Below are positions 14,987-22,242 of a stretch of 28,280 nt of DNA, piece after piece. The stretch comes from ZLKRG08 sp051006515 (GTDB taxonomy: Bacteria > Actinomycetota > Actinomycetes > Nanopelagicales > Nanopelagicaceae). The position numbers and the translations under genes are program-made. Location: positions 1-28,280 of the forward strand of contig JBPCTD010000057.1 in assembly GCA_051006515.1 (NCBI GenBank), in the 5' to 3' direction. The notes below the pieces were generated by a model, which did no database searches, was not told the origin of the DNA, and was given only the letters and a program-made list of their open reading frames with translations. How positions within the stretch are numbered: the first letter of the stretch is position 1; each line of letters opens with the position of its first letter.

Positions 14987-17899
14987 TTACTTCTTATTCT
15001 GATTCTGCGCTGCAATAGCTGCATTGATTGCAGACTTCAAACGATCTTGTGCTTGACCGTATGCAGTGAAGTCTCCCTTTGCCAATGCGCGTTGTGCATC
15101 TGCAAGTGCTTGCTTTGCACTATTTAGCGCCGCATTCAATGATGCGCTTGAAGTGCCAGTGCCACCGGTTGCGCCACCAGTTGATGTACCGCTTGCAGAT
15201 GTACCGGAGTTGCCACCGAATACTTGATCAAGTGCTCCCTTTAGTGAATTATCGAAACCGATTTGATCACCGAAGGAGACTAGAACTTTCTGTAGCAATG
15301 GATAAGCCGCAGCGTTTGCAGTTGCACGAACATAAACCGGTTGTACATAAAGTAGACCGCCACCTACAGGAAGAGTTAACAAGTTACCAAGAACTACATC
15401 AGAACCACCTTGGCGAAGTAGTGAAAGCGTTGTTGCTACTTCAGGCTTTGCTTCGAAGTTCGAAGAAACTTGAGTTGGTCCAGGAATATTTGTGCTTCGT
15501 GGCAACTGCAATACGGTGATCTTTCCGTAATCCTTACCAGGAGAAGCATTTACCGCTGCAAATGCGGAGAGGTTTTCACGACCACCGCGTGGCACAAAGG
15601 GAGTAGTAAGCATGAACTTCTCATCCTTCTCGCCAGGTAACTGCATCGTTGTGTAATAAGGAGGTTGGTTCGCGATATTGCCACCGAATGTTGATGGATC
15701 GCGAGGTACGCGCCAGAAATCCTGACCTCCATAGAAGGCTGATGCGCTCTTTACGTGATACTGAGAGAGTACATCGCGTTGAACCTTAAAGAGATCTTCT
15801 GGATAACGTAAATGATCCATTAAATTAGTAGAGATTTCACTCTTTGGCTTTACCACTCCTGGGTATGCCTTATTCCAAGTTTTTAATACTGGATCTTTGA
15901 CATCCCATTCGTAGAGTGAAACTGTGCCGTCATATGCATCAACGGTTGCTTTAACTGAGTTACGGATGTAATTAACAGTCTTATCTGCTTGTGCAACTAC
16001 TGCACTACTACGAGTAGTAAGCGCATCGGATGTCGCATTTGAGAGCGTGGTCTTCTGCGCATATGGGAAGCCAGCTGTAGTGGTGTAACCATCAATAATC
16101 CATTGAACTTTGCCATCAATTACTGCTGGATATGGATCTCCATCAAGAGTTAACCACGGAGCAACTTTCTGGACACGCTCGCGTGGATTACGGTTAAAGA
16201 GAATTTTTGATTCTGCGTTGATCAAATTAGATAGCAAGATTCGTTGTTCTTGATACTTAATTGCAAAGACCAAGCGATTGAACAAGCTACCAACAGGCAC
16301 GCCACCCTTACCGGTGTATGTGGTGTTCTTCTGACCGTTTGGCGAAGTGTCATCTGGATAATCAAATTCGACGGGAGTCTCTGACTTGCCACCGATGATT
16401 GAGTAATCAGGAACGTTTTCGCCGAAGTAAATGCGCGGTTCAAACTTTCCTAAACCACCAGTTGGTGGCAGATCGCCAACTACGAAGTTTGGTTTGCCGT
16501 CTGGATCTACGGTGTTACCAAAAGCTGCCACAAATCCGAATCCATGTGTGTAGACCAAGTGATCATTAATCCAGTTACGAACTGGATTTCCTTCGATGTT
16601 CAATTCGCGAACTGCCACAACGGTATCGCGCTGAACGCCGTTTACTTTGTAACGATCAATATCTAATGAATCAGCAAATGAGTAGTAAGGCTTAATCTGC
16701 TGTAGCTGACGGAAAGTTGCTGACAGAACATTTGGATCCATCAAGCGAATATTCGCGATGGTATTTGCATCGTTAGCAAGCTGACCAGCAGTTGCATTTA
16801 AAGTTGCGTTGTAATCTTTAATTTCAACGCCATTTAAATCATAGGCCACGCGGGTGGCATCAATGTTGCGCTGAATATATGGGGCTTCTTTAACAGATTC
16901 GCTTGGCTTAACCTGGAACTGTTGAATGATTGCTGGATAAATAGTCTGAATTAGAAGTGATGAAACTACAAGTAAACCAATACCTAGAACTGGAAGCGAA
17001 ATAGTCTTGCGAACGATATTTGCAAAAAATAGACCAGCACATACCAGAGCAATTCCAGCCAAAATTACTTTCGCTGGCAGCAATGCATTTACATCAGTGT
17101 ATGTAAGACCGGTAATTAAGCGGTTTTGTTTTAGCGCTAACCCATAGCGATCAAACCAATACGCCGCTGCTTTGGCTAGAACTATAAAACCAATAAGCAC
17201 TGAAATTTGAACACGTGCGGCGACAGTTACCACTGAATCAAGTCTTTGACCTGGTGTCGGAATACGAATTCCGCCATATAAATAATGCACTACAACTGAT
17301 GCAATCAATGAAAGTACAAAAATAGTTGTAATAAAACCAATTAGCGATTGATAAATAGGTAACTTAAAGGCAAAGAATGAGATATCTAAATTAAATTGTG
17401 GATCTTTCACCCCGAAATCTGTGGCATTTGTAAATTGCAACCACTGTGACCAGAACGGAGTTGCAGAAGAACCTGCCATGTAAAAGACCAGAACAAATAG
17501 TGCGATTGCAAAAACGCGACGCTTCGGTTCGATTTGGGTGCGATAGCGTTCGAGGTTATCTACTTCAACTGCCATCGGGGCATAAACCGGGCGATTGCGA
17601 TAAGCAATGATCACGTTAGCTAGAACTACAAGTGCAGTAATCAAACCGGCTCCGATAAAGAGCACCACTTTGGTAAATAAGGTGGTCTGCCAAACAGAGG
17701 TATAACCAACTGATCTAAACCAGAGCAGATCAGCATAGAAAGAGCTGACTGAAATGAATCCGGTGATCAGAATAAATAAGGCAATAACAGTCAGGGCTAG
17801 CGGGCTACGTCTTAACTTCGCTGCTTCACGACCAAAATTGTTACCAAAGTTATTGCCAAAATTTCCTCCGAACTGATTTCCGAAGTTATTAAATGACAT
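14987..17899 (-). CDS. UPF0182 (COG1615) family membrane protein
   Basis: 970 residues, the usual length for this actinobacteria- and cyanobacteria-associated family of unknown function. The N-terminus is an Asn/Phe/Gly repeat (FGNNFGNNFG-like, residues 3-22), followed by about seven membrane helices (about 36-330) and a large, presumably extracytoplasmic domain (about 340-880) with conserved stretches such as YSFADSLDIDRY, VYTHGFGFVAAFGN, GEKDEKFMLTTPFVPR and GRENLSAF. After that comes a Gly/Ser/Thr-rich linker and an Ala/Gln/Lys helical tail of the kind typical of the family. No catalytic residues can be named. The start lacks a strong Shine-Dalgarno sequence (only AGG 7 nt before the ATG). 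A 12-bp triplet repeat lies upstream, and a strong terminator follows. Confidence 0.93.
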   Translation of the reverse strand: MSFNNFGNQFGGNFGNNFGNNFGREAAKLRRSPLALTVIALFILITGFISVSSFYADLLWFRSVGYTSVWQTTLFTKVVLFIGAGLITALVVLANVIIAYRNRPVYAPMAVEVDNLERYRTQIEPKRRVFAIALFVLVFYMAGSSATPFWSQWLQFTNATDFGVKDPQFNLDISFFAFKLPIYQSLIGFITTIFVLSLIASVVVHYLYGGIRIPTPGQRLDSVVTVAARVQISVLIGFIVLAKAAAYWFDRYGLALKQNRLITGLTYTDVNALLPAKVILAGIALVCAGLFFANIVRKTISLPVLGIGLLVVSSLLIQTIYPAIIQQFQVKPSESVKEAPYIQRNIDATRVAYDLNGVEIKDYNATLNATAGQLANDANTIANIRLMDPNVLSATFRQLQQIKPYYSFADSLDIDRYKVNGVQRDTVVAVRELNIEGNPVRNWINDHLVYTHGFGFVAAFGNTVDPDGKPNFVVGDLPPTGGLGKFEPRIYFGENVPDYSIIGGKSETPVEFDYPDDTSPNGQKNTTYTGKGGVPVGSLFNRLVFAIKYQEQRILLSNLINAESKILFNRNPRERVQKVAPWLTLDGDPYPAVIDGKVQWIIDGYTTTAGFPYAQKTTLSNATSDALTTRSSAVVAQADKTVNYIRNSVKATVDAYDGTVSLYEWDVKDPVLKTWNKAYPGVVKPKSEISTNLMDHLRYPEDLFKVQRDVLSQYHVKSASAFYGGQDFWRVPRDPSTFGGNIANQPPYYTTMQLPGEKDEKFMLTTPFVPRGGRENLSAFAAVNASPGKDYGKITVLQLPRSTNIPGPTQVSSNFEAKPEVATTLSLLRQGGSDVVLGNLLTLPVGGGLLYVQPVYVRATANAAAYPLLQKVLVSFGDQIGFDNSLKGALDQVFGGNSGTSASGTSTGGATGGTGTSSASLNAALNSAKQALADAQRALAKGDFTAYGQAQDRLKSAINAAIAAQNQNKK

Positions 17900-17928
17900 C
17901 TGATGGCCTATCTGTTAGGTACTGCTCG

Positions 17929-17964
17929 GTTTATTACTGGGTTTATTACTGGGTTTATTACTGG
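17929..17964. repeat. Three perfect 12-bp tandem repeats upstream of the UPF0182 gene
   Basis: The unit GTTTATTACTGG occurs three times head to tail (17929-17940, 17941-17952, 17953-17964), starting 30 bp upstream of the UPF0182 start. On the minus strand each unit reads CCAGTAATAAAC and contains TAATAA, a -10-like core. It may be a slipped-strand promoter repeat or repeated regulator sites. Confidence 0.9.
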
Positions 17965-18047
17965 GGTTCTTACATACCTTAGGTTTTAAAGCTATTAGGA
18001 GATAGAACAAAAAGCTCTCAAAAATGCTTCCTTAGTAGATTGTTGAC

Positions 18048-18215
18048 TTACTTGCGGAAAGAATCCTGGAACTTCTTGAAACTTGCAGTGGAGCGGAGGG
18101 TGTCGTTCTCGTACTTATCCTTGAATTTAGAGACCCATACCGCATAGCCGAGCGCACCAATAAGCCCCAATGCAGGGACAATCCACCAGATTAGAGCTGA
18201 GGCGGCTGCGGACAT
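18048..18215 (-). CDS. 55-residue single-pass membrane microprotein
   Basis: A short ORF starting MSAAASALIWWIVPALG and ending KKFQDSFRK. One hydrophobic helix (about residues 7-27, rich in Ala, Leu, Ile and Trp) is followed by a charged cytoplasmic-type tail with FKDKYENDTLR. Support comes from a clear membrane-helix-plus-basic-tail design, codon use like its neighbours, and a TAGTAT hexamer exactly 6 nt before the ATG (leaderless layout, no Shine-Dalgarno sequence). It lies between UPF0182 and the DUF2342 gene. Small proteins of this design occur in actinobacteria, but I cannot assign a function. Confidence 0.75.
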   Translation of the reverse strand: MSAAASALIWWIVPALGLIGALGYAVWVSKFKDKYENDTLRSTASFKKFQDSFRK

Positions 18216-18221
18216 GGGGCA

Positions 18222-18227
18222 ATACTA
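18222..18227 (-). promoter_or_regulatory. -10 element of leaderless microprotein promoter
   Basis: TAGTAT (5 of 6 matches to TATAAT) followed by TGCCCC and the ATG at 18215. No ribosome binding site is present. A small GC dyad, GCAGG-GTAA-CCTGC, lies just upstream at 18238-18251. Confidence 0.45.
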
Positions 18228-18284
18228 CGCACCTTAAGCAGGGTAACCTGCCACAGGTAAGTCACATTTATATGGAATATAAAT

Positions 18285-18310
18285 GGAATACATGAGCAGC
18301 GAAGGTGGTT
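18285..18310 (+). promoter_or_regulatory. Candidate SigR-type promoter upstream of the DUF2342 gene
   Basis: GGAAT (18285-18289), 18 nt, then GTT (18308-18310) matches the SigR/SigH consensus exactly in sequence and spacing. The ATG at 18320 lies 9 nt after GTT, close to the 11 nt seen at the sigR gene itself, so the transcript would be leaderless. It lacks the extra G of GGGAAT, and one such 8-base match per window is possible by chance. Confidence 0.45.
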
Positions 18311-18319
18311 AGCCAATAC

Positions 18320-19804
18320 ATGACTCCTCCTAATTCCGGCTCTAATTCCGGCTCTAATTCCGGTTCTGGTTCTGGCTCAGGCTTCGGCTTTGGTTTTGGC
18401 CCTGCCGATAATGGAGACGATGGCGAGGATAAAAACCAGAATAAAAAGGATGATAACTCTGCTTTTGATCTAAACGAGATGATGCGCCAAATGCAATCTG
18501 AGTTTCAAAAGATTCTTCCTGGCACACCACTTGGATTTTTAAATCCCGCAACTCTCTTCTCGCAACTTGGTAACTCCGGAAATCAAAATCAGAGCGCCTT
18601 ACCAAAAGATGTGATTCGCGAAGTTGCTAAGAGATTTATTCAGGCACAAGGTAGCCAGCCAGTTGGCGCAAATGATCAAGCGCGATGTGAAGAGGCGTTA
18701 TCAATTGCCAATGTTTGGCTAGATCAAGCAACAGTATTTCCGCAGGTAGCTTCTGATCATCCGGCAATCAGTCCTATTGATTGGTTAAACAACACCGTCG
18801 ATGGATGGCATTCAACTTTTGAGCCACTTGCAGCAGGGCTTGCTAGCGCGATCACTAGATTAATCGAAGAGGCATCAACTGCGATGCAAAATGAATTACA
18901 ACAAGATCCAAATTCTGCTGAAGGCCAAGCGATGGCTTCTCAGATGGCGCAGATGGGTCCGATGGCTCATATCTTGCGCACCTTCATCGGTTCGATGCTT
19001 GCGACCCAGATGGGACAGACCATTGGCGCGCTCGCTAGCGCTTCAAAAGGCACACACGATGCGGCGCTGCCAATTGGCAGCATCAAGCCTTCACTTTTGC
19101 CGCAAACTCTACGTAAATTCGGCGCCGATATTGAGATTCCGGAAACTGAAATTGCGATCTACTTTGCGCTTCGTGAATTAGCAACTGTCAGACTTTTTGA
19201 AAGCAATCCTTGGTTAGTTTCATATATGAATGCCGCAATCGCTGAATATGGAAAAGGAATTCATATTGATTTAGATGCGATTCAACGCCAAGCAGAAGAA
19301 GCGATGCGCAACATGGAAGGTTTTGGAAATAGTGATGAGCAGAGCGCAGAAGGTTTTACTATCGCGTTAAATAATGGTCTATTTACTCCAGAAGAAACGC
19401 CACAACAAGCAGCAGCGCTAGAGAAACTTGAAACTGCACTTGCGTTAATTGATGGTTGGATCGAAGAGGTTATTACTTTGGCCGCCGGAAATCGACTTCC
19501 ATCACTGCCACAGTTAAGTGAACTGCTTCGTCGCGAGCGCGTATCTAACTCTCCGATTCAACAACTCTTTAAAGCTCTCTTTAATCTTGAAGTTTCACCA
19601 CGCCAGATTCGTGAAGCAAGCAATTTCTGGAGCGAAATTAGAATGGCTAGCGCTGCAACAAATGAAAATGGCGATACCGGCAACAGCGCAATCGCATCAC
19701 GCGACAAAATCTGGTCAGGCTTGCTGCCAACTGCTAAAGATTTAACCGATCCAATTGGATTCTTAAGCTCCACTTCAATTCCAGATGATTTGAGCGGGCT
19801 GTAA
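18320..19804 (+). CDS. DUF2342 / zincin_2 family protein with degenerate metal motif
   Basis: 494 residues from the ATG at 18320; an in-frame GTG at 18305 is possible but less well supported. An N-terminal Gly/Ser/Asn/Phe low-complexity tail (residues 4-28) is followed by an acidic stretch and the family domain: NEMMRQMQSEFQ, WLNNTVDGWHSTFEPLA, FALRELATVRLFESNPWL, GLFTPEETPQQAAALEKLETALALIDGWIEEV and LLRRERVSNSPIQQLFKALFNLE. These segments match the actinobacterial family annotated as zinc-dependent metalloprotease. The helix that should carry zinc histidines (HELTH in one subfamily, REAAH in another) reads RELAT (285-289), so both positions lack His. Peptidase activity is therefore doubtful. 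A SigR-like promoter precedes the gene. Confidence 0.85.
   Translation: MTPPNSGSNSGSNSGSGSGSGFGFGFGPADNGDDGEDKNQNKKDDNSAFDLNEMMRQMQSEFQKILPGTPLGFLNPATLFSQLGNSGNQNQSALPKDVIREVAKRFIQAQGSQPVGANDQARCEEALSIANVWLDQATVFPQVASDHPAISPIDWLNNTVDGWHSTFEPLAAGLASAITRLIEEASTAMQNELQQDPNSAEGQAMASQMAQMGPMAHILRTFIGSMLATQMGQTIGALASASKGTHDAALPIGSIKPSLLPQTLRKFGADIEIPETEIAIYFALRELATVRLFESNPWLVSYMNAAIAEYGKGIHIDLDAIQRQAEEAMRNMEGFGNSDEQSAEGFTIALNNGLFTPEETPQQAAALEKLETALALIDGWIEEVITLAAGNRLPSLPQLSELLRRERVSNSPIQQLFKALFNLEVSPRQIREASNFWSEIRMASAATNENGDTGNSAIASRDKIWSGLLPTAKDLTDPIGFLSSTSIPDDLSGL
18331..18366. repeat. 12-bp coding tandem repeat (Ser-Asn-Ser-Gly)
   Basis: Three copies of TAATTCCGGCTC (18331-18342, 18343-18354, and 18355-18366 with one change) encode the start of a Gly/Ser/Asn tail. 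They grade into shorter GSGSG and GFGFG repeats, which suggests growth by replication slippage. Confidence 0.85.
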
Positions 19805-19838
19805 TAAAGATTTAGAAATATATCTAGCTTTAAAAGGA

Positions 19839-19910
19839 CAAGATCCCCGGGTCCATAACTATTAACTGCCTTCCCCTTGCAGCTATTAATTAAGTTATCC
19901 GAGGATCTTG
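19839..19910. other. Long imperfect intergenic hairpin, possible structured RNA
   Basis: A 72-nt nested inverted repeat: CAAGATCC (19839-19846) with GGATCTTG (19903-19910), ATAACT (19855-19860) with AGTTAT (19893-19898), ATTAA (19861-19865) with TTAAT (19886-19890), and CTGC (19866-19869) with GCAG (19879-19882) around a pyrimidine loop (CTTCCCCTT). Small bulges interrupt the stem. Neither strand has a T-run directly after it, so it is not a typical intrinsic terminator. It fills most of the gap between the DUF2342 and M48-like genes. Confidence 0.6.
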
Positions 19911-19965
19911 CTGTGGCAAAACTTAGACTCTTAGCCCATTGAGTGCAAACCAATATCGCATGTGT

Positions 19966-19971
19966 CACAAT
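19966..19971 (+). promoter_or_regulatory. Possible -10 of a leaderless M48-like gene promoter
   Basis: CACAAT (4 of 6 matches to TATAAT) is followed by exactly 6 nt (AAAGTT) and an in-frame GTG at 19978. There is no Shine-Dalgarno sequence for this or the upstream ATG (19960) or TTG (19939). Confidence 0.3.
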
Positions 19972-19977
19972 AAAGTT

Positions 19978-20547
19978 GTGGTTGATACTTTCGGTGAAAA
20001 ATCGGTAAGTAAGAGCATCGATGGCGATTTTGAGCAGACGCTACCTGGAATCGATGAGGGTGAGATCGTTGTAATCCGTTCTAAAAAAAGAAAACGGAAC
20101 ATCGCAGCCTTTAGACAGGGCGGAAAGATAGTAATTTCGATACCTGCCCGCCTTACCAAGGCCGAAGAGCGCCAAGTTGTCCCTGAGATGATTGCCAAAA
20201 TCAAAGCTCAAGAGGTGGCAGCACCAGAATCTGAGTTAATGAAGTTGGTGGACCAACTTCTTTACCTTTACGCCCCGGAAATCGCGATTCGACCGCAATC
20301 TGTCAGCTGGCGAACAATGAATGAGCGATGGGGTTCTTGCACCTCAGTGGATCGCACCATCCGAATTGCCACGAAATTACAGCAAGCGCCAGATTATGTT
20401 CTCCACTTTGTGCTTTATCACGAAGCAATTCATCTGCAGCACTCAGATCATGGCGAAGAGTTCTACCAATTCCTTCATCGCTATCCAAGGCACCTGGAGG
20501 CAGAGGCGTTTTTAGAAGGTTTTGAATTTTCTGAGCGAATTAATTAA
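19978..20547 (+). CDS. YgjP-like metallopeptidase (M48/WLM-type, DUF45)
   Basis: 189 residues from the GTG at 19978; the frame stays open back to ATG 19960 and TTG 19939, so the start is uncertain. The N-terminal half contains the beta-rich region with the RSKKRKRNIAAFRQGGKIVISIP motif of this family. The C-terminal half has MNERWGSCTS and the zinc-binding HEAIHLQHSDHGEEF (His148, Glu149 and His152, third ligand probably His158). The intact HExxH indicates an active zinc peptidase, in contrast to the degenerate DUF2342 protein upstream. YgjP-like proteins are cytosolic and their physiological substrates are unclear. It converges on the DUF3263 gene with a 13-bp gap. Confidence 0.87.
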   Translation: MVDTFGEKSVSKSIDGDFEQTLPGIDEGEIVVIRSKKRKRNIAAFRQGGKIVISIPARLTKAEERQVVPEMIAKIKAQEVAAPESELMKLVDQLLYLYAPEIAIRPQSVSWRTMNERWGSCTSVDRTIRIATKLQQAPDYVLHFVLYHEAIHLQHSDHGEEFYQFLHRYPRHLEAEAFLEGFEFSERIN

Positions 20548-20560
20548 AGATTAATAAAAA

Positions 20561-20836
20561 TTAGAAGCGAGCTGTGGTGCGCGCTTCGCGTAAACGACGA
20601 AGTCGCTTAACCAGAATCGGTGAAGCTGCGAGCGCATCATCGCGATCAATTAGATCATTTAATAATTGGTAATAGCGCGCAGGGGTCAGATCAAAGAGCT
20701 CTTTGATTGCGCTCTCTTTTGCTCCGGCATAGCGCCACCAAGAACGTTCAAAATCTAGGATTTTGATTTCGAGATCGCTTAGGCCGTTACCGCCACTTAA
20801 ACCGCTAGCAGTGTCAATTGGTTCAATCGCTGACAT
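20561..20836 (-). CDS. DUF3263 domain protein
   Basis: 91 residues. The central part, LSDLEIKILDFERSWWRYAG (about residues 19-38) through IKELFDLTPARYYQLLNDLIDR, is the DUF3263 signature, widespread in actinobacteria and resembling a small helix-turn-helix protein (the TPARYYQLLN segment looks like a recognition helix). A basic tail (VKRLRRLREARTTARF) ends the protein. A DNA-binding regulatory role is plausible but unproven. It begins 13 nt after the stop of the decarboxylase gene on the same strand, so co-transcription is likely. AGTAGG, 9 nt before the ATG, is the only ribosome-site candidate. Confidence 0.85.
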   Translation of the reverse strand: MSAIEPIDTASGLSGGNGLSDLEIKILDFERSWWRYAGAKESAIKELFDLTPARYYQLLNDLIDRDDALAASPILVKRLRRLREARTTARF

Positions 20837-20849
20837 ATGCAGAAGCCTA

Positions 20850-22199
20850 CTAGAGCGTCTCCAAAATCTTCTCTAAATCGTCGACATTGGTCCAAGGATT
20901 TACGATGGCAAAACGCAATATGGGTTTACCTTCATGTGACGAAGGCGTCACAAATCCAATTTGATCCTTTAATAATTTATCGGACCATCGTTGATAATCC
21001 TCTTTATTCCAGCCTTTTCTAGTGAAGGCCACAATAGATAGTTCTGGCTCCATTAATAACTCTAGATTTGGATGGACTTTTATTAGCTCCACCGCTTTCT
21101 TTGCAATCAACATGGTGTACTCCATCGCATCGCGATAGGCATCAGTGCCATTGGCGGCCAATGAGAACCAGAAAGGAAGACCGCGGGTGCGACGTGTCAG
21201 ATGAATTGCATAATCAGATGGATTCCATTCATCGCCTTCATGCAAAGTATCTAAATAGCTTGCATGTTGTGCCAACGCATCTTTGGCGATAGTCGGATCC
21301 TTATAAATAAGTGCGCACGCATCAAATGGTGCAAAGAGCCATTTGTGCGGATCGACGATGAAAGAGTCTGCATGTTCGATGCCATCAAACTTTGCCCGAA
21401 CTGAAGGAGCGCAGAGCGCTGCTAATCCATATGCGCCGTCGATATGGAACCAGATATCTCTTGCAACTGCCACATCATCAATTGAATCTAAGTGATCGAT
21501 AATTCCTAAATTTGTTGTGCCGGCAGTAGCTACGATGCAAAATACTTTGCCGCCTGATTTTTCGTAATCTTCAATCGCCTTCTCAACTGCATCGCCATAA
21601 ATTTTTCCATCAGCGCTACGAACTGCTTTTACGACATCAACATCCATAACTTTGGCCGCACCTGCAATTGATGAATGTGCTTGATCGCCGCAGACCACTG
21701 CCCACTTACCTTTGTGTTCTGGATGATTTCGTCTGGCATCTTCGCGCGCTACAACTAACGCGGAAAGATTTCCGATAGTTCCGCCAGATACAAATACGCC
21801 GCCAGCTGCTGCAGGAAATCCGGCCAAATCTGCTAACCAACGTAGCGCTTGGTTTTCGGCAAATACTGCGCCAGCGCCTTCTTGCCATGAACCGCCATAA
21901 ATAGAAGCAGCGGAAACTACTAAATCAAAGAGTGATGAATACTCAGATGGCGCAGTTGGAATAAAAGCTAAATAACGTTCGTGATCCGTTGAGATACATG
22001 CTTTAGCTAATACCTCTTTAAAGATTTCAAGTGTTGGCAAACCGCCTAGACCTTTTGCCGTAATGGTATTGCCAACTTTCTCATATAACTCTTGTGCAGT
22101 TAATGGGCCATCAAGAGGCGGCTCTAAACGAAGACGTTCTAGTGCGTAGGCCAGAATTTCATCTGCTACCTCTTGCACCTCAGCATTAAATTTATGCAC
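20850..22199 (-). CDS. PLP-dependent group II amino-acid decarboxylase
   Basis: 449 residues from the GTG at 22199; a TTG two codons upstream is the alternative. Fold type I PLP enzyme of the group II decarboxylases (aromatic amino acid, glutamate and diaminobutyrate decarboxylases). Conserved residues (numbered from the TTG): FVSGGTIGNLSALVVARE (about 138-155, phosphate/cofactor loop), the ring-stacking His177 in DQAHSS, TAGTTNLG (228-234), Asp256 in FHIDGAYG (pyridine nitrogen) and Lys288 in VDPHKWL (Schiff base). The substrate cannot be read from sequence: DPHKW in place of the commoner NPHKW, and HIDGAYG in place of H-V-D-A-A, fit the branch usually annotated only as aspartate aminotransferase family or pyridoxal-dependent decarboxylase. 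It probably makes an amine or CO2 from an L-amino acid. Confidence 0.88.
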   Translation of the reverse strand: MHKFNAEVQEVADEILAYALERLRLEPPLDGPLTAQELYEKVGNTITAKGLGGLPTLEIFKEVLAKACISTDHERYLAFIPTAPSEYSSLFDLVVSAASIYGGSWQEGAGAVFAENQALRWLADLAGFPAAAGGVFVSGGTIGNLSALVVAREDARRNHPEHKGKWAVVCGDQAHSSIAGAAKVMDVDVVKAVRSADGKIYGDAVEKAIEDYEKSGGKVFCIVATAGTTNLGIIDHLDSIDDVAVARDIWFHIDGAYGLAALCAPSVRAKFDGIEHADSFIVDPHKWLFAPFDACALIYKDPTIAKDALAQHASYLDTLHEGDEWNPSDYAIHLTRRTRGLPFWFSLAANGTDAYRDAMEYTMLIAKKAVELIKVHPNLELLMEPELSIVAFTRKGWNKEDYQRWSDKLLKDQIGFVTPSSHEGKPILRFAIVNPWTNVDDLEKILETL

Positions 22200-22205
22200 C
22201 TGCAA

Positions 22206-22211
22206 ATTCTG
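22206..22211 (-). promoter_or_regulatory. Possible -10 of a leaderless decarboxylase promoter
   Basis: CAGAAT on the minus strand, then TTGCAG (6 nt), then the GTG at 22199. The short divergent gap with the hydrolase gene also has TTATAT (22232-22237) 5 nt before a GTG at 22243 on the plus strand, so both genes may use leaderless starts. Confidence 0.35.
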
Positions 22212-22242
22212 CCACTAAATTACTTATTTGGTTATATGTTTA

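Noticed and set aside
14987..15519. Open frames on the plus strand antisense to the UPF0182 C-terminus
   Set aside because: The translations are rich in His, Leu and Arg with no domain or ribosome site; they are shadows of the UPF0182 gene.
18008..18035. Weak stem (AAGC/GCTT) followed by T residues as a terminator for the 55-residue gene
   Set aside because: Only 4-5 base pairs with a long A/T loop, which is not convincing compared with the two strong terminators in the window.
18292..18312. Six-codon ORF (MSSEGG) upstream of the DUF2342 gene, considered as a leader peptide
   Set aside because: It lacks a ribosome site and would lie upstream of the likely transcription start if the SigR-type promoter is correct; an ORF this short is expected by chance.
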